From Prorocentrum cordatum (taxonomy: Eukaryota; Sar; Dinophyceae; Prorocentrales; Prorocentraceae), in the NCBI GenBank assembly GCA_963575745.1, contig CAUYUJ010021702.1, positions 31,025 to 95,024 on the forward strand: 64,000 bases of DNA, read 5' to 3'. Both the position numbers and the translations under genes were made by a program. How positions within the stretch are numbered: position 1 is the first letter of the stretch; every line of letters starts with the position of its first letter. Under the pieces are notes generated by a model that did no database searches, was not told the DNA's origin, and saw only the letters and a program-made list of their open reading frames with translations. This document shows positions 43,931 to 55,276 of the stretch, in pieces.

Positions 43931-44395
43931 GGATCTTTTCCGGGGGGGGGCGCATCGACCCCCAATTGCCCGTTCATCGTTGATAGGGGGGCTTTTCGCC
44001 GACATATTGCATCGCAGATGTAGGCTCGAGGTGTTTTCCCCATGAGCAGGTCCCCCCCCCCCCGATCGTTGCCCTTCAATCACGTGGTGGCGCCATCTGG
44101 TGGGTGGAGCCGTGCACCAGGGATCTTCGTTGCTTCGCTGGCGTAGTGTCCCTTCAGCAATCCACAGTTTTCCAGCACGGCTGGACCAAGAAAGACCGTC
44201 GATCTGTTTGGCGTGTTGAAATGTAGTGAACAGCGTCGTCGCCCTCGGTGCCGTCGCCATCAATACCGCCATCGATGTCAGCGTCAGCATCGTCGGCAGA
44301 CACAACACGTACGTTTGGCCCGAATGGGTGGCCCAGCATAGCCAAGCCCGCGCCGAGTGGCCAGACGGGTAGAGAAAATGAGTGTGAAGTTGAGG

Positions 44396-44819
44396 GCGAG
44401 GAGGGGGATGATGAGGAGGAGGAGGGGGGGGAGGGGGAGGAGGAGGACTGTGGCGACAGCGACGTGGAACAGGAGGACTAGGTCGAAGCAAGGAGGAGGA
44501 GGAGGAGGAAGGAGGAGGAGGAAGGAGGTGGAGGAAGTGGTGGAGGAGAAAGAGAGCGAGCAAGGCGAGGAAGACCAGGGCGAGGACGAGTTTGGGGGTG
44601 AGGGCGAGGAGCGGCTGGGAGGGGGAAAGACCTCGGCCTGCAGAGGTTCCACCCACGCAGCCCTCGCGAGGGCGTTTTCCCACCCTCGCCCTCCTCCCCA
44701 TCATGATCCTCCTCCCTCCTCCTCCCGGAGAGGGAGGCGGACGAGGCGGACGAGGAGGAGGAGGAGGAGGAGGAGGAGGAGGAGGACAGGAGAAGGAGGA
44801 GGAGGAGGAGGAAGGAAGA

Positions 44820-44877
<58 letters not shown>

Positions 44878-45122
44878 CGGGAGCGGGAGCGGGAGCAGCG
44901 ACAGCACCCGCAGGAGGAGCAGGAAGGGGGCGAAGGAGATGATGAAGGGACCAAGAAGGAGAAGCGTGAAGAAGGGAGGGGAGGGGATAGGGGTGAAGAG
45001 GAGGGGGATGGGGGAGGGGGGAGAGCGGGGGGAGGAGCAGGAGTAGGACGACGAGGAGTAGGACGAGGAGGAGTGGGAACGAGAAGGAGGAAGAGGGCGA
45101 GGAGGAGGAGGAGGAGTAGGAG
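44396..45122 (+). repeat. GGA purine arrays with GAC run
   Basis: Interrupted GGA arrays (about 44396-44470, 44487-44545, 44735-44820 and 44930-45122) with a pure GAC run at about 44820-44873. The non-repeat parts (44600-44730) contain no supported gene. Confidence 0.9.
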
Positions 45123-45132
45123 GACTAGTGCA

Positions 45133-45851
45133 AGCCAAGATTCAATCATCAACGATGTTGGAATACACCCCCGAGGAAAGTGCCCCGTTGGGAGACAACC
45201 GTTTGAAGATCCTGGAACGTGCCGAAACACCACTTTCGGAATTTCGACGCCACTAATTTACCTGATTGTTGCGTCTTGACGACCCTAAATCGTGTCAGAA
45301 CACGTTCCTGGGACATCAACACCGCAAATCAAAATAGCTGTTGCGCCCTGACAATCGTGAATCAGTTCAAAGCATCATGTCTGGTACGCTGACCATGGGA
45401 ATCCGTGAGAAAGTCTTGACATGTTCAACAACGAAGTGCGCGGCACTGCGGCGAGAGCTACATTGTGAACAGGAACCACCCTCAATCCGTGGAACTACTG
45501 CAGCTGTTTAAGTCTGATATGCGCGGCGCTAAGGCGAGAGGCACGTTTCGAAAAGGAATCGCCCTCAATCCGTGAAACCCCTGCAGCTTCTTAAGACGAA
45601 TTTGCGCGGCGCTAAGGCGAGGGCCACAGATAAAAAATGAGCCGCCCTCAATCCGCGAAACCCTGGCAAAGTTTTGAGACGAATGTGCGCGGCGTTAAGA
45701 CAAGAGCCTCAGTTTAAAGACCACCCGCCCTCCGTTTACAAAACTGTTGTCAATTTGTAAGTGTCGGCGTCATATGTGGTGAGGACGTCTCAGTCGAAAC
45801 GCTCGGCCCGCCCTTCCCCGACTGGCCTCGAGGTGCGACAGGAACGAATTG
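45133..45851 (+). repeat. Modular repeat element, copy 1
   Basis: In order: a lead-in with ACGATGTTGGAAT; about three A units of ~72 bp (45183-45420; GGGAGACAACCGTTTGAAGA near the first, TGTTGCGTCTTGACG later); four B units of ~82 bp (starts near 45436, 45521, 45602, 45684; core GCGCGGCGCTAAGGCGAGAG followed by CGCCCTCAATCCG); and an end motif TCTCAGTCGAAACGC ... GGTGCGACAGG at about 45788-45843. GGA arrays flank both sides. No coding potential. Confidence 0.85.
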
Positions 45852-48478
45852 ATTATAGGACAAGGAATGGAGGAGAAGGAGGAGGAGGAGGAGGAGAAGG
45901 GGCCGGGGCGATGAAAGGGGGGTTGTCGTCGCTACCGTCTTCGTTAATGCCACCGTCACAATTGCATCGCACGCTGTGAAAAATCATGGCCATGGTATTG
46001 TACATCATGTCTAAATTAGGTGTCAGCGGAGATCCCTGGGTCAGTCTGAGCTAGTGTGGGTGCTGACGCGTTCTATCCCCGCAGCAAGAGGACGAGCAGC
46101 AGCTGCAGCGGCAGGATGGGAAGGAGGGTTGGGGAGTCCAGAGAGGACGAACTCGAGGAAAAGACAGGAGGAGGTGGAGGAGGAAGAGTAGCGGATGAGG
46201 AGGACAGCGGAGGCAGCCTGCGACTACTCGATAGTTGGTAATTTGTTGGCCCGGGCCCTCCAGGAAGCCCACTGCTTTCTGGGCCGTTATGCAAGCGACA
46301 GGGCGTAGTGGGTGGTGTGTGATCCGCGAGTGGGCCTGCGGACCATCGCTAGTCCGCTAGTCATCGTCATCCTTGTGAATTGCCAATATCGCGAACCACT
46401 TTGGCCTGCAGCTGACAGGCAGCCTACACAATGACACAGAGTAGCGCTGACAGCACCAATGGTTTGGCTCATTGACGTAGCAGCAGGCGAATGAGACACA
46501 GCCAGGCCGAAAAGAGGATCGACTTTTCCGTCTCTTCATCCTCCTCTTCCGATTGCTGCATGTGGATGTGTCCTCCCTCGGCGTGCATACACATGTGCGG
46601 ACACCCGTCAAAACATACGAACACCAACAACAAAAACGTCTGGCATTGGAAAGGGGACGGATATGACGAAGGTCAGACAGCCAAGACGATGGAATGAGGA
46701 CGACTTTAGCCTCAGCAGTGGCTCTGGCCTTCGGGTCGGTCCTGAGATACAGGTCGGGGAACACCTCTTCGTGGCTTGGGCTCGCCGTGGCCAGAAAAGG
46801 CCCGTCTTTCCTTGTGTCGCGTCTCGTGTGGTACGGTGGAGGCGTTGGTTCAGGAATGTGCCCAGGAGGCGTCAGACCCTGAAGGAATCCTTGGCTGTTG
46901 AGGGCGACGGTGATATCCACGGCAAATGCACGATTGGAGTTCCACCGGCTTCCAGACCCCGGATTCCTTATCCAATGGTTTTCTGTCCAATACCCCCGCC
47001 GTAGTACGATGATTGGTTTTGCAATCATTATCCTCGCCCTCCTCATCTCCTCTCCTTTGTGTTCTGACCCCTGGAGGAGCTTCTGCGTAACCTGGCGAGC
47101 GGCGACGGGCAGCAGCTCGGCAAGGACCTCGCCGAAGGCCGGCCGCGCGGACCAGTCGGCGCTCCGTCGCTCTTTTTCTGCCGCTTACCTTCGAGGAAGG
47201 CCAAGGGGGGGGAAAGGGGGGATGACCAGGAGGGGGATACAGCTGGCACGAGGGCTAAGAACAACCTGGGTCTCGGAGCGGTGCCCTTATGTTCTTCGCC
47301 GTTGGGCCCCCCACCTCACGATGTGCTTCCTCCTCGACACCTCCATGCGGTCACTGGCCAGCGGCGCAGGGGCTCGCGCTCTTGATCCGCACTATTGTGG
47401 CCCTGTTTCGGCTGTAACATGGCGGGCTCCAGGATAGATGATACCGCCCCTGATCTTATGGCCCCCTCTCCGTCTGTCAACACCCCCCCTGGCCCCCCAC
47501 CGTGTGGGCCGCGCACGTGCCTCAGGCCATGACTTGCGCACCCCAGCTCGGACGCTCCCGAGTCCTAGCTTCGCGCAGGCACTAGGTGCGACCACCCCCC
47601 ACCCTGCGGCCCACCAACGACCCACCGGCGACCCAACCGCGTTGCTTTGACGAAAAATCGACGCTCGCGGCGGGCTCGTTGTGTAAATTCGGCGCGGGCG
47701 GCGGGCTTGTTCAGAGCTCCGCAGACTGCCGACGGTCCAGCCGCCCCCTCACTCTTCTTCGCAGTTGCGGGGTGCTATCTACATGTGCGCACAACTATTT
47801 TCGTTCTCAAGCAGTCAATATGAGGACACTGCCATTTCGATGTTTGGAGATTGCTGCCGTTCGTTGCTCGTGATATGGCTAGGTTGCTCCAGAGCGACGC
47901 GGGGTCAATGAGCCGACGGTTGTCGCTGCGGGAACGAAGGCGCCCAGATACTTCACAGCGATGATGAGCCAGCACTCGTAGCTGCGAGCTCGGCGGCACG
48001 GATTTTGCCATCGTCAGGCGTCAGACTTACACTTTATTGCATCCACAATGGCACCTCCCTCCTCTCTCTCCCTTCCTTCCTCCTTTCCAACTCCCTCCGC
48101 CTGCATATCGCTTTACCTGTCGTTTGCATCCTCCCTCCTCCCTCCGGCCTCCCCCGCTTCTTCCCCCCTCATCTCTGTTTTGCATCCCCCTTCCTTAACC
48201 GTCCGTCCTTCCTTCTTGCGCCTGCTCCGCCTGTGGTTTGTTGAGTCCTGCCTCCTCCCCCTGACCCCATACTGCCCCCTTGGCCCCGGACATTACTGCC
48301 TTCTGTCTGCTACCCCCTCCATTCTGCCCCTTCTCTCCCGTCCCCCCCTTATTCCCGCTTCCCTCCGCCATCCGCCACTCTGCGCGCACGAAGCGCGCGC
48401 GCGATGGTACCAGTTGGAAAATATGTGTGCCTACCTATTTGTGTGTCCCTGGGACCCTTCAGACTGGTGGACGGCGGT
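45852..48478. other. GGA tract then gene-poor DNA
   Basis: A GGA tract lies at 45868-45900 and a weaker one at 46100-46205. Beyond that several frames exist, for example 46357-47046 on the minus strand and a frame near 47065-47350 on the plus strand with a charged stretch (EELLRNLASGDGQQL), but none has motifs strong enough to call a gene. 48040-48370 is loosely pyrimidine-rich. Confidence 0.45.
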
Positions 48479-48518
48479 GGGGGGGGGGCCTTCTTTGAAA
48501 GCCCCCCCCCCCCCCCCC
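48479..48518. repeat. G10/C17 hairpin
   Basis: Ten G (48479-48488), a 13-nt loop that itself contains CTTTGAAAG, then seventeen C (48502-48518). The G and C runs can pair fully. Confidence 0.9.
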
Positions 48519-48534
48519 GGGCCTCCACCTCGGC

Positions 48535-48680
48535 ATCCCTCGGACGTGTGCACTTCTTTTTCTCGGCGAGGGCCCTCGTGGAGCGCTGCGGACCACCCTG
48601 CGAGAAAGCGCAGAGCAACGCACGAGGCCGAAGCGTGCACGGGCAGTGGACGTCACCGAGCGACCGCGAGCCCCGCCGCG
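48535..48680 (+). repeat. Dispersed repeat family C, further copy
   Basis: CGGACGTGTGCACTTCTTTT, GGCGAGGGCC and GTGCACGGGCAGTGGACGTC match 43380-43520 in order. Between 48681 and 49297 there is GC-rich and then loosely CTC-rich DNA with no gene. Confidence 0.7.
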
Positions 48681-49329
48681 CCCCGCCCCGCGCCCTCTTC
48701 GGGGCGTCGAGGCGGGGGGGGGGCCTCTCCCCTCGGGAGGCCGCGCCCCCCCTCTCGCTTCTCAGCGGCCGCGCGCCGCCGGCCTCTCGAGGGGGAGGCT
48801 GGAACAAGGGGGGGGGGGGGGGGGGCCAGGAAGTGTTCGGCGGGGGGCTCCCCCGCCTCTCCTCATCCCTCCTGCTCCTGCTCCGCGCCCTCCTGCTCCT
48901 CCTCGTCTCCCTGCTCCTCCTCCCGATGAGTTCCTCTCTCTTCCTTCGTTTTTTCCTTCCTCCTCCACCTCCTCCTCCTGCTCCTCCTTGCCCTCCTCCA
49001 GCTCCTCCTCATGTCCTCCTCGTCCTCCTGCTCCCCCTCCTCCTCCTCATCCTGCTCATCCTCCTAGTATATACCGATATGTGTACATATATGAATGCAT
49101 GTGTGTTTGCAAAGACGTGGGAGAGGATATAATGGAAGAGAGGGGGGATAGAGAGAGAGGGATAACAAATGAAGAGAGAGAGAGAACGAGAGACATGAGC
49201 ACATGCAGGCACAGGCAGAAAAATGAAGACAGAGAGACAGGGAGGCAGCCAGGTAGAGGAGGGAGGTTGTATGGAGCAGGAAGCAGGAGAGAAGAGAAGA
49301 ACGAGGAGGAGGACCAGAGTGAACCCAAG

Positions 49330-50146
49330 ATACATCGGCGATGTTGCGATAAACCCTCCCTTCCCAAGGCCCCTCCTTTAACGTCCTTACGACTTTTTTA
49401 TTTTCACAACACAGCGCCCCCTGGAAAGATGAGCACCCGATGTGCCTGCCATTCAGGCGAGAGCCCCGCTTTGGCCAGGACTTGACGCGCATCCGTCTAG
49501 CGAGTCATCCGGAGTGCGAATAGCTAGGACCATAAAATCCAGCGACGTTTCCAGCGAGACCCCCGCTTTGAAAAGGAGCCGCCTCCCTCCGTTCAACAAA
49601 TGATAGCAAATGCGCAAGTGTGGCACGCTTGGCGATTATGGCTATGAGTTGTGAGGAAGTCCAAAGCGAGAGCCACACTTTGAAAAGGAGCCGCCCTCCA
49701 TCCTTGCAGTTATTGCAAGCGTTGAACACGAATTGGCGCAGCGCTAAGACGAGAGTACCATGTTGAAAAGGAACCACCCTCCATCATTGTAACTCTTACC
49801 CGCTTGTGAGAGGCGTGAGCGCGGCGCTACGGCGAAAGCTCAAGTTCGACAAGGAACCGCCCTTGATCTATGCAGTTGCTGCAAAGCTTCAAGACGAGTG
49901 TGTGCGGCGTTACGGCGAGAGCCACATTTTGAAAACGCCGCCACCCCGATTACACCCTGGTAGTTGGCACCAAATGATGAAGGGAATATGCGTGGAGCTA
50001 AGGCGAGAGCCCCATTTTGACCCTCCAGCAGCACCCCTCCATCCGCGTAACCGCTGCAGCTTCCAAGCTTGAGAATCATAAATGATATGGAAGTCTCAGG
50101 CGAAACGCCCGAGCCGCCCTACCAATACGCCTGAGGCTGCGACAGG
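49330..50146 (+). repeat. Modular repeat element, copy 2
   Basis: Lead-in CATCGGCGATGTTGCGAT after a GGA stretch (49298-49315); several B units between about 49445 and 50070 with cores such as GGCGAGAGCCACATTTTGAA and AAAAGGAGCCGCCCTCCATC; end motif GTCTCAGGCGAAACGCCCGA ... GCTGCGACAGGGAGG at about 50092-50143. A units are not clear in this copy. Confidence 0.8.
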
Positions 50147-50764
50147 GAGGAGTTCTATGTGTGTATACATATATGCACACACATGGAAAATAGACGGAGT
50201 GAGCACCTACGAGGAAGAGGAGAAGGACGCCAGAGGGAAGATGATGTGGAAGAGGAGGCAGACGACGACAATGACGAGGAGAGAGAAGGTGAAGAATCAA
50301 TCTAGGCAGCCATCCTCGTCCTCCAGGGTCCTCTCCATATTTCTGCGGATCCTCTTCGTATGGTTGTGTCTCTCGTTTCGAATGTGGTTGCTCTCCAGCG
50401 TAAGTAAATCCTCAGAGCTTGCATTGTGTATATGCACAGCTGCTGTACCTGTCCTTTGAAACACATACACATACGCGCGTGTGTGTGTGTGATAATATCA
50501 ACAAGGAGCATGCCGCGCCAAGTCATTGTGCCTAGGACAGGCGCAGCCCCACGGTTTCAGGAGTGTCATTGCGAAACGGTTGCAGTGGTTTCAATGTTGT
50601 TGAGCCGCGTTCGTCTGATGTGGTTATACTTCCAGTTTGTCCTGGCTCTTATCGTCTTGTGTTGTTTCGGTGTCCCCCGCACATCTTGCTTTCCAGTCTC
50701 TTTTACTGCTTGAGTCCATCCCATTATTTACCTCACAACTACCTCCTCAACTCATTCATCTCTC
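50147..50764. other. No supported gene
   Basis: Mixed composition with short TG/CA runs near 50160-50185 and 50463-50490. No frame is supported. Confidence 0.45.
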
Positions 50765-51365
50765 CTGCCATCAATCATTATTCCTACCCCCCAGCTCCTC
50801 CTTCTCCTTCCCCATCCTCGCGCCCCCTCCTCCCTTTCCCCCAGCATCCTCCTCCCTCCCTCAATCCCCATTCCCAGTCCCCCCCCGTCCCGCCAGCCCT
50901 CCCGCCCTCTCCACCTCCCTGCATCCCTCCTCCTCCTCCTCCTCCTCCTCCTCCTCCTCCTCCGCCTCCGCCTCCCCCTCATCCTTCCGAGCTCTCATCA
51001 ACCCCATCACATCTCGGCAACTATGCTCATCATACCGCACTCCCATGGCACGCGCGCTATTCCCCCTCCTCTTCCTCCTCTTCCTCTTCCTCTTCTTCTT
51101 TTTCTTCTTCTTTCTCCTCCTCCTCCCCTCCTCCTCCTCATTGTCCTCATTGTCCTCCCCTCCTGCTCCTCCTCCTCCTCATTGTCCTCCTCCTCCTCCA
51201 CCACCTCCTCCTCCTGCTCCTCCTCCTCCTCCTCCTTCGCCTCCTCCTCCTCCTCCTCCTCCTCCTCCTCCTCCTCCCTCCTCCTCCTCCTCCTTCTCCT
51301 CCTCCTCCTCCTCCTCCTCCTCCTCCTCCTCCTCCTCCTCCTCCTCATCCTCCCCATTCCCCCTC
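50765..51365 (+). repeat. CTC pyrimidine array
   Basis: Imperfect CTC repeats, densest at 50928-50965 and 51230-51355. Confidence 0.95.
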
Positions 51366-51779
51366 CCCCTCCCCCACTCCGCCCGAAGGCATCGCCGACG
51401 CCCTCGGCAGCACCGACGGCGGCCAGCGGCGAAGAAGCAGCGGCAAGCTACCCCGGGAGCCTAGCCTCGCACGCTCCGCTTGGGAGCAGCGGGCCTTGCA
51501 GGCGGGCCCTCATCGGCTCGCCCGCCGCCCCCTTTGCCCTCCTCCCCTCCTTCCTCCTCCTCCCTCCTCCCTCCTCCCTCCTCCCTCCTCCTCCCTCCTC
51601 ATCCGCCGTTCTCCCTCCCTCCTCCTCGCGAGCCGTAAAGCTGTTCGAGAGCTATCACATTGCATGCACGAGACGCTTAGGAGCCCAGACGCTACTGGGG
51701 CGTCGAACAGCAGCCAAAGAGCGGCCGCAGGGCCCATCAGGACCCGTCTGGCAGCAGCTCCTCGTGAGCCACCGCACGC
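51366..51779. other. GC-rich spacer between arrays, no gene
   Basis: CCTCCCTCCTCC repeats at 51538-51625; the rest is GC-rich with no supported frame. Confidence 0.5.
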
Positions 51780-51967
51780 GACCTCCTCCTCCTCCTCCTC
51801 CTCTTCCTCCTTCTCCTCCTCCTCCTCCTCCTCATTGTCCTCATCATCATCATCCTCATCATCATCATCATCATCATTGGCAGCAGCAGCAGCAGCATCA
51901 GCATCAGCATCATCATCATCGTCATCATCATCATCATCATCATCATCATCACCATCACCATCATCAA

Positions 51968-52041
<74 letters not shown>

Positions 52042-52045
52042 CTTT
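51780..52045 (+). repeat. CTC then CAT microsatellite
   Basis: CTC repeats to about 51838, then CAT repeats to 52041 with short CAG and CAC patches. Confidence 0.97.
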
Positions 52046-52189
52046 CCTCCCGGCCATGGTGGAGTATCTAGCCTATACGTACACTGGTCAGATCGTTGAC
52101 CGACGTTGCCTCGGATAGACCGACTTCATGGGCACGGTGAACCTCGCGCGCAGGAGTCCTGAGCGGCAGGTCAGCTCCAGGTCGCCGTA

Positions 52190-53230
52190 TGCATGTGTGG
52201 CGTTATTCGCTCAAGTCTGTTCATGTTTTGAGCACATCGAGGCTGTCATGCACATCAAGGCGCACCGCTCGAACCAGGAGTACGAGAGGTTCGATGCGGA
52301 GATGAGGAGGATCACAGACGGCAACATCATGGCAGACGTCAAGCAAAAGAAGGTGCCGCGCGGCATGAGGTGATCGGCTCGGATTTCGCGGAGGCCATCG
52401 AGAAGGCATCGACGCAGACGATGATTTTGTTCAAGCTGGTTGTTGCCGTCCTTCCCCTCTTCGACAAGGAAGAGAACGAAAGATGGACGAGACGACCGAT
52501 GACGACGAAGAGAGTCAGGAGTACGCGGATGGAGGGCTGGCATCAGTGGGAGGATACCGAGCTAGGGAAGCAGTGCCAGGCATGCCTCAAGCTGCACACC
52601 CCTGGGCAAGAGCTCGTTCTCACAGGTCGCACGGGCACGCGGACTTTCCTGAACGAGTACTTGGTGCAGCCGCTCGGGCACTGCCCCATCGCGGTCAACC
52701 AGCAGGGCAAGGCGCTGTGCACGGACGCGGTCCCCACGGTGTTCGTGTGCGTACGGTGTGGAGCTTGGGCACAGCAACGGCGGCGCGAGAAGCTTCGAGC
52801 GACGTGCACGCAGCCCACCATCAAGGCGCGCGAAGTCGTGGCGAACTTCTGCCGAGGGCTCGGGCCGCACAAGACGCTGGCAAAACACATCGTCACGCTA
52901 GTGCCTATGACGGTGGTCCATCGACGGCAAGCCCCAGTCCCCAAGGAGAAGACGACCATCGTCACTCCAGTGGCCACTGAGGAGTACAGCTACGAGAACA
53001 GGATGGCTGCGCTGGTTGGGCACATCAGGGCAAAGGAGAAGCGAGACCCAGAGGAGGAGCAGGACCACAACACGATCCTCGGGCATACGGTGCTGGGTGG
53101 TCAGGGGGCTCCCGCAGCACCACCACGGCGCAGGATACAGGGCAAGACAAAGGTGGCGAGGTATGCGGCTACGGCGGCAGCGGCACCGAGTCCTACGCCG
53201 GCGTCAACTCCGCCGAGTACAAGGTCAGCA
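52190..53230 (+). pseudogene. 3' remnant of a non-LTR retrotransposon
   Basis: 52235-52370 encodes MHIKAHRSNQEY ... DGNIMADVKQK, which fits the last His and the GNxxAD Asp motif of RNase H. After frame breaks, 52533-53050 encodes a Cys/His region: GKQCQACLK, LGHCPIAV, VFVCVRCGAWAQ, LRATCTQ and NFCRGLGPHKT. The same order is seen at the C-terminus of element 2. The reverse transcriptase is missing, so the copy is 5'-truncated. The rest of the long frame to 53767 is satellite. Confidence 0.7.
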
Positions 53231-53317
53231 CAGCCATTATTGCAGGAAGAGGCTCCTGACGGGCCCAGAGTGCATGACAGGATGGAACGATTGGGATTGG
53301 CTCGGCACCCCGATCAC

Positions 53318-54345
53318 GTGTGCAACAGGACCTCTCTCGATGGCGTCAGCGACGAGATGCAGGGGAAGGCTGGGTCCCGACCTGGGCGAGGTGCACGCGA
53401 GCATCCTGAACACAGCAAGTGGTACCGTCGGGGGGCTTCTCCTGCAGCACCCCATGCCGGGCGAGGGCATCGGCCTGATGGTGGTGAAGCGGGGCACTCA
53501 TCACCTAAGACGGCGACTCCGAGAGGCGAAGGGTCACCTGCTGCAGCGGCAAGTGGCCGAGTACAGCGTGGGCTGCGCCGAGGAGGCCACGCTTTCACCC
53601 TGCCAGGCGATGGGATAGGCCTGATGGTGCTGACGCTAGGAGCTCATCACCTACGACGGCGACTCCGGGAGGCGAAGGGTCACCTGTTGCCGCGGCAGGT
53701 GGCCCAGAACGAAGCGGGCTGTGTGGAGAAGTTCAGCACGCTGTCCCCTTCGCCAGGCGAGGGGTGAGGCCTGATGGTGCTAAAGCGGGAACCTCATCAC
53801 CTACGTCGGCGACTCCGAGAGGCCACTTGTTGCAGCGGCGGGTGGCCCAGAGCAAAGCGAGCTGCGTCGAGGAGGCCAAGCACGCTGTCCCCCTGCCAGG
53901 CGAGGGGCGAGGCTTGAAGACGATGAAGTGGCGAGCTCATCACCTACGACGGCGTGGCTGAGAGGCGAAGGGCGACTTGCTGCAGCGGCGGGCGGCCCAG
54001 AAGACGGTGAGCTGCGACATCGAGAAGGCCATGCACACGCACCCCCTGCCAGGCGAGGGGTTGGGCCTGATGGTGGTAAGGCGGCGGGCTCATCACCTAT
54101 GACGTCGGTTTCAGGAGAGTAGGTCCACCTGCTGCAGCGGCAGGTGGCCCAGAACAAAGTCGGCTGCGTCGAGCACACTCCCCCCCACACTGCCAGGCGA
54201 GGGGTTAGGCCTGGCGGTGCCGAAGCGGGGAACTCATCTTCTACTACGGCGACCCCGAGACGCCATTGGCCAATTGCTGCAGCGGCAGGTGGCCACGCAG
54301 AAACCCTTGCCAGGCAAAGGGGTAGGCCTGAGGGTACTGCTGGGG
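53318..54345. repeat. ~150-bp minisatellite
   Basis: About six units. The motif CTCATCACCTACGACGGCGA or a near match begins at about 53489, 53643, 53793, 53937, 54089 and 54231, a spacing of 142-155 bp. Each unit also carries GCCAGGCGAGGGGT and CTGCAGCGGCAGGTGGCCCA. It directly follows the retroelement remnant. Confidence 0.9.
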
Positions 54346-54474
54346 GCTGGATGTGAACTACGAGTACTTCCTCATCGTCCTGCTGCTCGGCGGCCACTTC
54401 ACGCTGCCCCGCTGAGGGCAGAATGGGCTGACGCCCGAGCCCCGCGGTCCGCGGGCTTGTTTTTTCTTTCGTTC

Positions 54475-54475
54475 T

Positions 54476-54511
<36 letters not shown>

Positions 54512-54606
54512 CTCCTCATCGTCTTCCTGCTCCTCCTCCTCCTCCTCCTCCTCCTCCTCCTCCTCCTCCTCCTCCTCCTCCTCATCATCATCATCATCAT
54601 CAGCAA

Positions 54607-54669
<63 letters not shown>

Positions 54670-54716
54670 TCTCCTCATCCTTCTCCTCTTCCTCCTCCTC
54701 CTCCTCCTCCCCCTCC
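54475..54716 (+). repeat. CTC and CAT microsatellite
   Basis: CTC repeats to about 54582, CAT repeats to about 54668, then CTC again. Confidence 0.97.
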
Positions 54717-55276
54717 CTAGAAAAGCCCGTGGGCGCCCGAGTGGGCCCCCGCCCCCGTCGCCATGGGGGGCCCCCAGGCGTTGGGACCACGGCCCCAGGT
54801 TACTAGAACTGGAAGAATTATTCCCTGGGCCTTCAGGAGGACCGGGCATTCCCCCTCTCTTCTGATTGTGAATTCTACCGCTCAATTACAAGGGCGGCCT
54901 GGCAGGGGCAAGGGAGGAAGAGGGAGAGGGGAGCGGGGGGCGGATGACGGGGGGGTCGGTCGGGGCAGCCGCGGGGGCCTCGGTGCCCCAGCGCGGCCGC
55001 GTTGCCGGGCGGGGCGGCCGTTGTGGAGGCCGAGCTGGGTGGGCCAGCGGGCCGAGGAGGCGGCGACCGCAGGCGTCGTCGACGTCGTCGTCGTCACTGC
55101 GGTCGTCGGCGGAGGGGTGCGGAGGCGGGGACGGCGGAGCGCGGGTGGCGGGAAGCAGCAGCTGCCCCCGTCGTCGGCGTCGTGGACACGGCGCTGCTGC
55201 CGGCGTCGGTGCTGTCGCGGGCGGTCCTTCAGCGGCGGCGCCGAAGCGGCGCTTCAACTGCCCGGCTGGGGGGGGC
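54717..55276. other. GC-rich DNA, no supported gene
   Basis: Possibly the 3' tail of the minus-strand retroelement remnant. No motif is seen. Confidence 0.45.

Noticed and set aside
43164-43955. 263-codon minus-strand frame as a gene
   Set aside because: It runs across G runs and dispersed repeats C and D and has no motifs.
46357-47046. 229-codon minus-strand frame as a gene
   Set aside because: No domain or compositional support; Cys- and Arg-rich parts suggest a chance frame.
54886-55275. Continuation of the minus-strand frame as nuclease
   Set aside because: Below about 55380 the frame becomes Arg/Ala/Pro-rich GC translation without motifs; the retroelement signal has ended.
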